DNA from: DSYU01 sp964437595
GTDB lineage: Bacteria; Chloroflexota; Anaerolineae; Anaerolineales; Anaerolineaceae
Assembly (NCBI GenBank): GCA_964437595.1
Contig: CAYTHO010000001.1
Location: 124,001 to 188,000 of the forward strand
DNA: 64,000 nucleotides
Direction of reading: 5' to 3'
The notes under the pieces are model-generated. The model was not told the origin of the DNA. It was given only the letters and a program-made list of their open reading frames with translations, and ran no database searches. The position numbers were made by a program, and so were the translations under genes. Of this stretch, positions 35,034 to 43,098 are shown piece after piece. Numbering within the stretch: the first letter of the stretch is position 1; every line of letters starts with the position of its first letter.

Positions 35034-37712
35034 ATGTCAATGGCAAAGGATATTCGCGAACAACTTCTCAAAAGCTTTCGGGCTGAGCTGGCCGAACATA
35101 TTCAGACAATGACCACCGGCCTGCTTGCGATGGAGCAAGCTACCGGGCAGGGAGCAGCGCTGGATCAGGAGGTGATCAACACCACCTTCCGCGCGGCGCA
35201 CAGCCTGAAAGGGGCCGCTCGCGCGATGGGGGTAACAGCCATTGAACAACTGGCTCACGCCCTGGAGAATATCTTGGATGGCCTGCGGCGCAGCACCATG
35301 TCTCCAACGCCTGATATGTACACCGCCTGCTACCAGGGTTTGGATGCTATTCAGGGCGTGCAGAAGGCTTACGAAGCCGGGGAAACGACCCCTCCAGTAC
35401 AGTCGCTGCTGGCCCTGGGTGAGTTGGAAAAGATAAGGCTGAACGCCAGCAAAACCACCACTGCAAGCGCTCCCGTGGCTGAACCCAGTCATCCGGCGGT
35501 GGATGCATCCGCATCCGCACCCCCGTCTCAAACTGCCAGCGTCTCCAGTGCGTCCGTTGAAGCACGATCTACTGCGCCAGAAGTTACGCCAGTGGCGCCA
35601 GCGCCTCCGCCCGTCCAGACCGCTCCAACCGTTATGGCGCAGCCGCAGCAAGAAGCCGCCCCTGCGGAGCAGGCAGTGGAGCAGAACGTCCCGGCAGCGC
35701 AAAGCAGCCTGCCCGCAGCTTCCGACGAAACCATCCGCGTTGATGTTCAAAAACTCGATGCGCTGATGGCGAACCTCAGCGAGCTGCTGGTTGCCCGGAT
35801 TCGCCTGGAACAGCGCCACGAGCAGGTGCGCCAGCTTCAAAGCCAGCTTAACAAAATGCAGCGCAGCTGGTCGCCGGTGCGCGGCCCGTTCAACCGCTTA
35901 CTGCGGCAGCAGGAAAATGGCCTGCTCAGTTTCCATCGCCCGCGCTCAGTGGATGCTTTTGTGCATACCGACAGCCCGAGTGGTGGCAACGGATCCCGCT
36001 CGCGCAACGCGTCAGGCTCGCCTTCCCGCCTGATCGCCTATCGGGATGAAATTCGCCCTGAAAACTTCACCGGCGACGTAAAAGGCATGGTTGAGCTTGG
36101 TAAAGATGCCGCCATTGTACTGCGCTACGTTAATTCTACGCAGGAGCAGCTTCGCGAATTCCATGCCCAACTGAACGAGCTTTCACGCCTGTACACGGCG
36201 GATACCATGCATCTATCGCTCGTCATCGATGAAATGGAAGACGAGATCAAGCGCTTGCGCATGCAGCCCTTCAGCACCATCACCACCCCATTTGCTCGCA
36301 TGGTGCGCGACCTGGCCCGCCAATCGGGTAAAGAGGCCGTGCTTACCATCCTGGGCGGTGATACCGAAGTGGATAAGCGCATCCTGGAAGGGATTAAGGA
36401 CCCCCTGACCCACATCCTGCGCAACGCAATCGACCACGGCATTGAAAAGCCAGACAAACGTCAGGCATCAGGCAAGGCGCGCACCGGGCAAATCACCCTG
36501 AGCGCCGAACAGACCGGTAAAGAAATCCTCATTCGCGTGTCAGATGATGGCATCGGTTTGGACATCGAATCCATCCGCCAGGCCGTTATCCGCATGCCCT
36601 CTGCCCAGCGTGGTGGTCGCGATCCCCGTACGATGACCGAGTCCGAGCTGATTGACTCGATGTTCTTCCTGGGCATCTCTACCAGCCGCATCATCACCGA
36701 TGTATCTGGGCGCGGCGTGGGATTGAACGTAGTCCGCAATAACATCGAAGAGCTGCATGGCCGCATTGACGTGGATTGGAGGCCAGGTGAGGGTACGGTA
36801 TTCACCCTGGTGCTGCCGCTGGCGCTGACCGGCACCCGTGGTTTGTTAGTTCGCACCGCCGGTCAATTGTTCGCCATTCCCATCAATAACGTGGAGCGAA
36901 CGCTTAGCCTGGACCCGGGTGAAATCTTTACCGTTGAAGGCCACGATGCCATCCAGTACGGTGACCGTCCCGTGACCCTGGTTCGCCTCAGTGAAGTCCT
37001 TGAGTTAGATCAGAAATCCAAACCAGGCCTGGAGAACGGTAAAGAACTATCGGCCATTATCCTTGCGGTAGGGGATCTGTTGAGTAGCCAGCAAGGCACG
37101 GGCCGGCAGGCGCGCCAGGTAGCCTTCATCATCGATGAACTGGCCGGTGAGCAGGAAATCGTTATCAAAGACCTGGGCAAACAGCTCTCAAGGGTAGGGG
37201 GTGTTTCAGGCGCCACGGTTCTGGGCAGCGGAGAGGTGGTTTTGGTATTGAATGCCGCTGACCTGATGAAGCTGACTGTTCGCCGCAGCAACCGCTCCAT
37301 TCTGGAAAGTCTTTCCATTCAGGAAGGACAGGAAACGCAGTTGGAGCGCAAGAGCATCCTCGTGGTCGATGACTCGATTACAACCCGCACGCTGGAAAAG
37401 AACATTCTTGAGGCCGCGGGGTATAATGTAACCATTGCAACCGATGGGTACGAGGCTTTGGGAATACTGCGCTCCTCGGAGCGGCCCAATCTGGTGGTAA
37501 CAGACATTGTCATGCCGCGCATGGATGGCTTTGAACTGACCCGCCAGATCAAAACAGATGCTCAGCTTGCCAACCTGCCGGTAATTCTGGTCACCTCGCT
37601 GGATTCAGCCGAGGATAAAGAGCGCGGCATTGAGGTAGAAGCTGACGCATATATTGTGAAGAGCAGTTTTGACCAGGTCAATCTACTCGAAACAATACGA
37701 CAGCTAATTTAA
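35034..37712 (+). CDS. cheA: CheA sensor kinase with a C-terminal receiver domain
   Basis: The 892-residue hybrid CheA reads HPt with phospho-acceptor H56 (RAAHSLKGAARAMG), and a Pro/Ala-rich linker (about 145-240). Dimerisation and HATPase domains follow, with DPLTHILRNAIDHGIEKP, DDGIGLDI and GRGVGLNVVRNN. A CheW-like domain (LLVRTAGQLFAIPINNVERT) precedes a receiver (ILVVDDSITTRTLE, VVTDIVMPRMDG). CheA-receiver fusions are typical of type-IV-pilus-linked or alternative cellular-function systems. ATG 35034 is preferred because GAGGA lies seven bases upstream; ATG 35028 would be too close. The receiver may act as a phosphate sink for the separate CheY. Confidence 0.93.
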   Translation: MSMAKDIREQLLKSFRAELAEHIQTMTTGLLAMEQATGQGAALDQEVINTTFRAAHSLKGAARAMGVTAIEQLAHALENILDGLRRSTMSPTPDMYTACYQGLDAIQGVQKAYEAGETTPPVQSLLALGELEKIRLNASKTTTASAPVAEPSHPAVDASASAPPSQTASVSSASVEARSTAPEVTPVAPAPPPVQTAPTVMAQPQQEAAPAEQAVEQNVPAAQSSLPAASDETIRVDVQKLDALMANLSELLVARIRLEQRHEQVRQLQSQLNKMQRSWSPVRGPFNRLLRQQENGLLSFHRPRSVDAFVHTDSPSGGNGSRSRNASGSPSRLIAYRDEIRPENFTGDVKGMVELGKDAAIVLRYVNSTQEQLREFHAQLNELSRLYTADTMHLSLVIDEMEDEIKRLRMQPFSTITTPFARMVRDLARQSGKEAVLTILGGDTEVDKRILEGIKDPLTHILRNAIDHGIEKPDKRQASGKARTGQITLSAEQTGKEILIRVSDDGIGLDIESIRQAVIRMPSAQRGGRDPRTMTESELIDSMFFLGISTSRIITDVSGRGVGLNVVRNNIEELHGRIDVDWRPGEGTVFTLVLPLALTGTRGLLVRTAGQLFAIPINNVERTLSLDPGEIFTVEGHDAIQYGDRPVTLVRLSEVLELDQKSKPGLENGKELSAIILAVGDLLSSQQGTGRQARQVAFIIDELAGEQEIVIKDLGKQLSRVGGVSGATVLGSGEVVLVLNAADLMKLTVRRSNRSILESLSIQEGQETQLERKSILVVDDSITTRTLEKNILEAAGYNVTIATDGYEALGILRSSERPNLVVTDIVMPRMDGFELTRQIKTDAQLANLPVILVTSLDSAEDKERGIEVEADAYIVKSSFDQVNLLETIRQLI

Positions 37713-37740
37713 GGTTAACAAATCAGGGGGAAGGAGTGTA

Positions 37741-38883
37741 ATGAGACGGCGGAGTGGCCCGATTCGGGTAATGGTGGTTGAAGATTCACCAACAGCTCGC
37801 AACCTTTTGGTGACGCTCTTCAACCAGGCCGGGGATATTCAGGTGGTTGGCACAGCGCTCGATGGCGTGGAGGCAGTTCGCCGCGCCGCTGAGTTGCATC
37901 CAGATGTCATCACCATGGATGTCCAGATGCCCCGTTTAAACGGGCTGGAGGCCACCCGTCAGATCCTGCAAATCGCGCCCATTCCCATCGTTATCGTCAC
38001 TGCCAGCCTCAACCATCCCGATATGGACCTGACCTTTGCCGCTATGCGCGCCGGGGCGCTGTCCGTGGTCAAAAAGCCCGGACTTGGCGAAATGGAGACC
38101 TGCGATCAGGTGGTCCAGACCGTGCGTTTGATGGCAGATGTTCCGGTTGTGCGCCGCTGGAACCATGACCAGGCGACCCGGCCTGTGCATAGTGTAACGC
38201 TGCCTCCTTACCAGCCGGCCAGCAGCACAGCAGTTGCCCTGGCCAGTGCCCTGCCGGCTCGCAGTCCAGGTGAATCAACCCCTGGTCTCAATTTACGAGC
38301 CGACCAGAAAAAACCCTGGAAAATGATCGGCATTGCATCCTCAACCGGGGGTCCAAGCGCCCTGGTCAATTCTTTGAAGTCTCTTCCCGCGGACTTTCGT
38401 TTGCCGATCATGGTTGTTCAACATATCACCCGTGGCTTTGCCGGGAGCCTGGCGGATTGGTTGAATGGAGAACTTCGACTGACCGTTCGCCTGGCCGAAC
38501 AAGGCGAGGTGCCTGCTCCTGGCACAGTGCTGATCTCTCCAGATGACCGGCACATGCAGATTAGTGACCGCGGCACGGTTTTGCTCCACAGCAGCCCGCC
38601 GTATAAAGGGCTGCGCCCATCTGCCAATTACCTTTTCTATTCGCTGGCCCGGGTTTATGGTAAACTCGCTATTGGTGTAATCCTCACTGGTATGGGCGAT
38701 GACGGTGTAGATGGGCTGACCGAGCTGCATAATCAGGGCGGCATGGTGCTGGCCCAAGATGAAGCCAGTTCGGTAGTGTATGGCATGCCGCGGGAGGCGG
38801 CTGAGCGCAAAGTGGTTGACCACATTTTACCAGTTGACAAAGTTGGCTCGGCGCTCATGCAGTTATCGGAGTTTGGAGGCTGA
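37741..38883 (+). CDS. cheB: CheB chemoreceptor methylesterase
   Basis: The 380-residue protein has a receiver with phospho-acceptor D60 (VITMDVQMPRLNG), a linker with a Pro/Ser/Ala stretch, and the CheB esterase domain. Catalytic residues are visible: S201 in GIASSTGGPSA, H228 in MVVQHITRGF and D321 in LTGMGDDGVDGL. It removes methyl groups from receptor glutamates and opposes CheR. The gene ends just before the RsbT-like gene, one base from its ATG, and GGAGG inside the cheB end serves as ribosome site for the next gene. Confidence 0.94.
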   Translation: MRRRSGPIRVMVVEDSPTARNLLVTLFNQAGDIQVVGTALDGVEAVRRAAELHPDVITMDVQMPRLNGLEATRQILQIAPIPIVIVTASLNHPDMDLTFAAMRAGALSVVKKPGLGEMETCDQVVQTVRLMADVPVVRRWNHDQATRPVHSVTLPPYQPASSTAVALASALPARSPGESTPGLNLRADQKKPWKMIGIASSTGGPSALVNSLKSLPADFRLPIMVVQHITRGFAGSLADWLNGELRLTVRLAEQGEVPAPGTVLISPDDRHMQISDRGTVLLHSSPPYKGLRPSANYLFYSLARVYGKLAIGVILTGMGDDGVDGLTELHNQGGMVLAQDEASSVVYGMPREAAERKVVDHILPVDKVGSALMQLSEFGG

Positions 38884-38884
38884 G

Positions 38885-39301
38885 ATGAACAAGACCCGTA
38901 CGATACCAATCCTGAACCAGGTGGATATCCACGCCGCGCGCATGTACACGCGCGAGGCCGCGCGCCTGGTTGGGTTGGAGTTAAGCGAACAGGCGCAGGT
39001 TTCCATGGCTACCTCCTCGATGGCAGACTGCTTGAAGATGGCATCACCGGTTCAACCAGTGCCTGGCCGGGTCACCGAAACCAATCAGATTATTGTTCAG
39101 ATCATCGATAATGGGCATCCAGGGTTGCAGGTGGATTTTGAGACATTAAATATCCCGAACAGCGAGACCATTCAATTTCAGCTAAAGCGTATCCAGTCGC
39201 TTGTAGACGAAATTAAAGTTGAAGAACAGCCCGATGGAGTTATTCGGGTAATCATGATTAAGTGGGGCCGCCAGGCAGTGGCGAACTCCAGAGCAAACTA
39301 G
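38885..39301 (+). CDS. RsbT/RsbW-like GHKL-fold protein, probably catalytically degenerate
   Basis: The 138-residue protein resembles anti-sigma-factor switch kinases such as RsbT. It has DIHAARMYTREAARLVGLEL as the first helices, SMATSSMADCLKMASP in the place of the N-box, and IIVQIIDNGHPGLQV as the ATP-lid-like strand with DNG. In RsbT the N-box carries SEL.RN; here the Asn is absent, so ATP hydrolysis is doubtful. GGAGG stands just before ATG 38885. An upstream frame from 38780 overlaps cheB and is not favoured. Its position between cheB and the cheY-like gene suggests a regulatory partner rather than a sigma-factor switch. Confidence 0.6.
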   Translation: MNKTRTIPILNQVDIHAARMYTREAARLVGLELSEQAQVSMATSSMADCLKMASPVQPVPGRVTETNQIIVQIIDNGHPGLQVDFETLNIPNSETIQFQLKRIQSLVDEIKVEEQPDGVIRVIMIKWGRQAVANSRAN

Positions 39302-39326
39302 GTAGGACTACACTGCGGAGGTAGAT

Positions 39327-39758
39327 ATGTGGCAGGCATCCACAGATACAAATAGCGATGAACCCAAAAATATAAAAAAGACAATCCTGGTAGTGGAAGA
39401 TAGCCCCACCCAGGCCGTTCAGATCCGGGCTTTATTGGTGGCGAATGGACTGCACGTTCAGATTGCCGCGGATGGTATTGAAGGTCTCGAAATGGCTGCC
39501 GATATCCTGCCTGACCTGATCATCCTGGATATGGAAATGCCCCGCATGAATGGCCTTGAAATGGCGCACGCCCTCAGAGAAAATCCGGTCACCGCCAAAA
39601 TCCCCATGATTATGTTCACTCGCCACGACTCACCCGAGGTAATGGCCATGGGGCTCGGTGAAGGCATCGTGGATTTCATTCCCAAAGATGCCTTTGCCAA
39701 AGTAGTCATGATCGAGACTCTCAAACAAATGGGCATCATTAACCGCAATAACGATTAG
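39327..39758 (+). CDS. CheY-like single-domain response regulator
   Basis: The 143-residue protein is a lone receiver: VVEDSPTQAVQIRALLVANG, IILDMEMPRMNGLEMA with the phospho-acceptor Asp, and MFTRHDSPEV. The C-terminal Lys motif reads IPKDAFAK. An N-terminal 20-residue hydrophilic lead carries TDTNSDEPKN. It is the last gene of the chemosensory operon and the likely output protein of the CheA at 35034. No flagellar genes are present, so it may act on pili, gliding or another target. A bidirectional hairpin follows. Confidence 0.9.
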   Translation: MWQASTDTNSDEPKNIKKTILVVEDSPTQAVQIRALLVANGLHVQIAADGIEGLEMAADILPDLIILDMEMPRMNGLEMAHALRENPVTAKIPMIMFTRHDSPEVMAMGLGEGIVDFIPKDAFAKVVMIETLKQMGIINRNND

Positions 39759-39776
39759 CCCCAAAAAGCATAAATA

Positions 39777-39817
39777 AATAGGCCGCGCGGAGCCCCATAT
39801 GCTCGGCGCGGCCTATT
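39777..39817. terminator. Bidirectional terminator between the chemosensory operon and beta-mannosidase
   Basis: AATAGGCCGCGC (39777-39788) pairs with GCGCGGCCTATT (39806-39817). On the minus strand a T-rich stretch follows (TATTTATTTATG), which suits the mannosidase gene ending at 39818; on the plus strand the tail is weaker. Confidence 0.85.
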
Positions 39818-42448
39818 CTATTTCAGCCCCGGTTCTACTAACCCTTTCCAGAACAATTCTGGCAACCCGCGCAGTAAAGCCAAATCGCCTTTCCAATGGC
39901 TGGCTATCTGCGAATCAAAAGGCCCAAAGTCCACCAGTGACCGTACCTGTAAGGCTGCGGCGGCCTGTTCCGCCGTCCAGCCTGTGGGGATTTCGAAGTT
40001 AACCGTTATTGTTCGCCCCGCTGGTAGGTCAAAGTAGTTATCGCTGAACCTGGCCTCGGTTCCCTGTAATGAAAGCACCACGAAGCGCGCCAGGCGCCTG
40101 GCTGTAACCCGTGCGGTCATTCTTCCGTCTGTTCCATCGATTTCGCAGTCCAGTTCCGCTTGGGTCAGCGGCATGCGTTTTTCCGCGACAAAAGGAGCCA
40201 TCTTGATTGCGATTCGCTCCGTTCCCGACCACAGTTCAGCGACGAATACAACCCGCCGCCAATCCACCTTCCCGTTGTGCCGCGCAAAATCCAGCTTCAG
40301 CAAGCATTCCGCCGATTGGGGTGCGCTGCGCACCGGCTGGTCACCGCCTTCGATCATTTCGCCGTCCAGTGTCTCCAGCGTCCAGTGCACCTTGCCCTGC
40401 CAGGCCTCGCGTAGATCGTTACTCACCCATACATTCATCTTCCGCTGGCCGCTCTGTGTAACATCCTCAATGGAAAGAAGCACTGGCGCGTAGAAACGCC
40501 GGGCCGCATAATGCAGCGCCTTCCATCGACCATCATAATCGATGCTCGACCAGGAGATAACCGGCCAGCAGTCGTTCAACTGCCAGTAGAGGGCGCCGCT
40601 GGTCAGTTCAGGATGGCGCCTCCAGTGTTCTACCCCGGTCCGCACGGCTTCGGCCTGGTACACCTGCGTCAGGTACGCCATCCCCGCCAGCGTGCGAGGC
40701 AGCCGGAACTGCTGTGCCAGGTACCAGATCAGCTTTGGGTTGCCGGCCATCGCTCTCTGGTGGCTGCGCATCGCCGCCGAATTGAGCTTGTAGTCGTCTG
40801 CAGGAAAATACTTCTCAATCGTTCGCTGATCGGGCAGTGACTGAAAACCAAACTCACTGATAAAACGCGGATTCTGCTGGCGATAGAATGCTGGCAGCCG
40901 GAACTCGTGGTACACCTCCCAGAGGTGCGCGTCGCCGCTATGCTCTCCATTGACTTGTCGGAAGGGCTTGCCTGAAGACGGCGACCCGGGCCAGTAAGGC
41001 CGCTGCGGGTCTTCGCGGGCAAGCAGCTCTGGAAGCTGTTGGTAGAAGAACTGCTCATGGGCCTGCTTTTGCGCCGGGACCCTCTGAAACCAGCCCAGGC
41101 GTTCCCCCAGCATCTCAATTTCATTGTTTCCACACCACAGCGCCAGGCTGGCATGATGGCGCAGCCGGCGCGCCGCATCGATTACTTCGCCGTGGACATT
41201 TTCCAAATAGGTCGAGTCTTCCAGCGGGTACACCGCGCAGGCAAATTGGAAATCTTGCCATACCAGAATCCCGTACCGGTCGCACAGATCATAAAAATAA
41301 TCGCTCTCGTAATACCCACCGCCCCACACGCGCAGCATGTTATGGTTCGCCTGAGCAGCGGCCCGGATCAGGCTTTCAACTTTTCCCTGAGTGATCCTGG
41401 CGGGAAAGGAATCCACTGGAATCCAGTTCGAGCCTTTGCAGAAGATGGGCAGTCCATTGACGATGAACGTGAAGCGTTTCTCTTGAGCCTTTTTCTTTTC
41501 ACCGGGCGCGTCGGCTGATTCTTCCTCGCGTTCCTGTTCCAGGCGCAGTTCGATTGTTCGCAGCCCCAGGGCATACGATCGCGTGTCGATCACTTCTTCC
41601 TCGCCGCTCAGCAAATCGATTTCTATGTTGTAGAGCGGCTGCTCTCCATAGCCGTTTGGGTACCATAACTGCGGCCCGGCGATGGTTACCGTCATATTCG
41701 ATTGCGCCCTGGCTGGCGCGTCGAGCTGCCACATCTGCTTGTCCGGCCCGGTGATGCGCAGGCGCAGGGTGTGGCGCTGGTCAGTCAAGCCGTTATCCTG
41801 CTCCCACAGTTCGCATTGGATGCGTGCGGTCAGGGTCACCACGCCTGGGGCGTGCTCCTGGTCAAAGCGGATATCGCCCAATTTCCCCTGGCTTGCGCCT
41901 TCCAATTGGATATCTTGCCAGATGCCAATGCACGGCAGGCGCGGGCCCCAATCCCAGCCAAAATGGCTGGGCGTTTTCCGCAGGTGCGGCCCGCCGCGGA
42001 TACCCATATTCATCTCGCCCCCAATCCGCTTTACCCGCTGCCGCGCGCGGATATATGCCACCGGGGAGCGGAACAGGATTTCAAGCCGGTTTTCACCTTC
42101 CAGCAGCAGGCTCTTGACTTCCCAGCGCCATGTGCGGAACATGTTATCCGTTTGCCCCAGAATCTTTCCATTCAGCCGCACTTCGGCCAGCGTATCAAGC
42201 CCGGCGCAGTGCAGCCAGATGTGCTCCTGGTGAAGCAGGGTCGCGCTGGGGTGAAAAAAGTGCCGGTATTCCCAGTTCTTTTCGGCAACCCACTGGACCT
42301 CTTTTTCATTCGTGCCCATAAAGGGATCGGGGATTTTCCCGGCGGCTATCAAATCAGTGTGTACCCCGCCAGGTACACTGGCTGGCAGCCATTCTTGCGT
42401 GCCTGCCTGCCGGACCTGCCAGTAGCCGTTGAGGGATTGGTTATGCAT
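39818..42448 (-). CDS. Beta-mannosidase, glycoside hydrolase family 2
   Basis: The 876-residue protein has the GH2 layout: a jelly-roll domain (LNGYWQVRQAGT), immunoglobulin-like domains, and a TIM barrel. The general acid-base is probably E443 in LWCGNNEIEMLG and the nucleophile E532 in RFISEFGFQSLP, both in the mannosidase form. ALGLRTIEL and FCKGSNWIPVD also match beta-mannosidases. No signal peptide is visible. It removes mannose from the ends of beta-mannans or N-glycan cores after outer enzymes act. It follows a small membrane protein gene by 26 bases on the same strand. Confidence 0.93.
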   Translation of the reverse strand: MHNQSLNGYWQVRQAGTQEWLPASVPGGVHTDLIAAGKIPDPFMGTNEKEVQWVAEKNWEYRHFFHPSATLLHQEHIWLHCAGLDTLAEVRLNGKILGQTDNMFRTWRWEVKSLLLEGENRLEILFRSPVAYIRARQRVKRIGGEMNMGIRGGPHLRKTPSHFGWDWGPRLPCIGIWQDIQLEGASQGKLGDIRFDQEHAPGVVTLTARIQCELWEQDNGLTDQRHTLRLRITGPDKQMWQLDAPARAQSNMTVTIAGPQLWYPNGYGEQPLYNIEIDLLSGEEEVIDTRSYALGLRTIELRLEQEREEESADAPGEKKKAQEKRFTFIVNGLPIFCKGSNWIPVDSFPARITQGKVESLIRAAAQANHNMLRVWGGGYYESDYFYDLCDRYGILVWQDFQFACAVYPLEDSTYLENVHGEVIDAARRLRHHASLALWCGNNEIEMLGERLGWFQRVPAQKQAHEQFFYQQLPELLAREDPQRPYWPGSPSSGKPFRQVNGEHSGDAHLWEVYHEFRLPAFYRQQNPRFISEFGFQSLPDQRTIEKYFPADDYKLNSAAMRSHQRAMAGNPKLIWYLAQQFRLPRTLAGMAYLTQVYQAEAVRTGVEHWRRHPELTSGALYWQLNDCWPVISWSSIDYDGRWKALHYAARRFYAPVLLSIEDVTQSGQRKMNVWVSNDLREAWQGKVHWTLETLDGEMIEGGDQPVRSAPQSAECLLKLDFARHNGKVDWRRVVFVAELWSGTERIAIKMAPFVAEKRMPLTQAELDCEIDGTDGRMTARVTARRLARFVVLSLQGTEARFSDNYFDLPAGRTITVNFEIPTGWTAEQAAAALQVRSLVDFGPFDSQIASHWKGDLALLRGLPELFWKGLVEPGLK

Positions 42449-42474
42449 ATTGGGGGCCTCAGGTTCCTCGGTGT

Positions 42475-42957
42475 CTAGCTAGTTTGGAGGAAGATGGTAT
42501 TCTGGCAGCGCTTCCATTCGCTGTAACTTACATATAGGTGTCCTATCGCGAGCAGGCCGGCGGCGATGGCCAGCGGAACAGCTTGCAGGAAAATAGCCGC
42601 GGCGGCGAAATACACCACCGGGCTGATGGCCATTGGCAGCGGAATGTGGAACAAAGGTGCATACAGCAGCACAAACCGGTGCCCTTTCAGCGCATAGCGC
42701 GCCCAACTGATGTAATAGATTACCAGCGCCAGCCCCATCACCACCAGGGCATCCACGCTCGTAGCGCGCAGCGCTGGAAGAGGATAAAAGAATGGGATGA
42801 GAAAGGACCCTGCCTGGCCAATGCGCTCAATAACCTCCATGATCTTCATCAGGCTATCTTTCTTATCTCGGTTGGGAGGAACGCCGACCGGGGGCCGAAT
42901 AAGCATAATCAGATTGGGTAGCAGTACCAGGAAGGTGATTATTCCGCCAAGAGGCAT
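42475..42957 (-). CDS. Small polytopic membrane protein of unknown function
   Basis: The 160-residue protein has about four or five membrane helices: IITFLVLLPNLIMLI, SFLIPFFYPLPAL, ALVVMGLALVIYYISW, a segment around LLYAPLFHIPL, and AAIFLQAVPLAIAAGLLAI. A conserved-looking soluble loop (GVPPNRDKKDSLMKIMEVIE) connects the first two. GGAGA precedes the ATG. It is probably co-transcribed with the beta-mannosidase and could help with uptake, but no transporter signature is present. I cannot name a family. Confidence 0.7.
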   Translation of the reverse strand: MPLGGIITFLVLLPNLIMLIRPPVGVPPNRDKKDSLMKIMEVIERIGQAGSFLIPFFYPLPALRATSVDALVVMGLALVIYYISWARYALKGHRFVLLYAPLFHIPLPMAISPVVYFAAAAIFLQAVPLAIAAGLLAIGHLYVSYSEWKRCQNTIFLQTS

Positions 42958-43098
42958 CCAGGGTCTCCGCTGAAATGGCTAGATTGAGAATGTACCTGCC
43001 GAAGGTCAGGCAGTGGTTAAATTATATACTAAACCAGTCGGTGGATGAGAACTCTTCATTTTACACAGCATTGCGAGTGTTTCGGCAAACGCTCGGCC

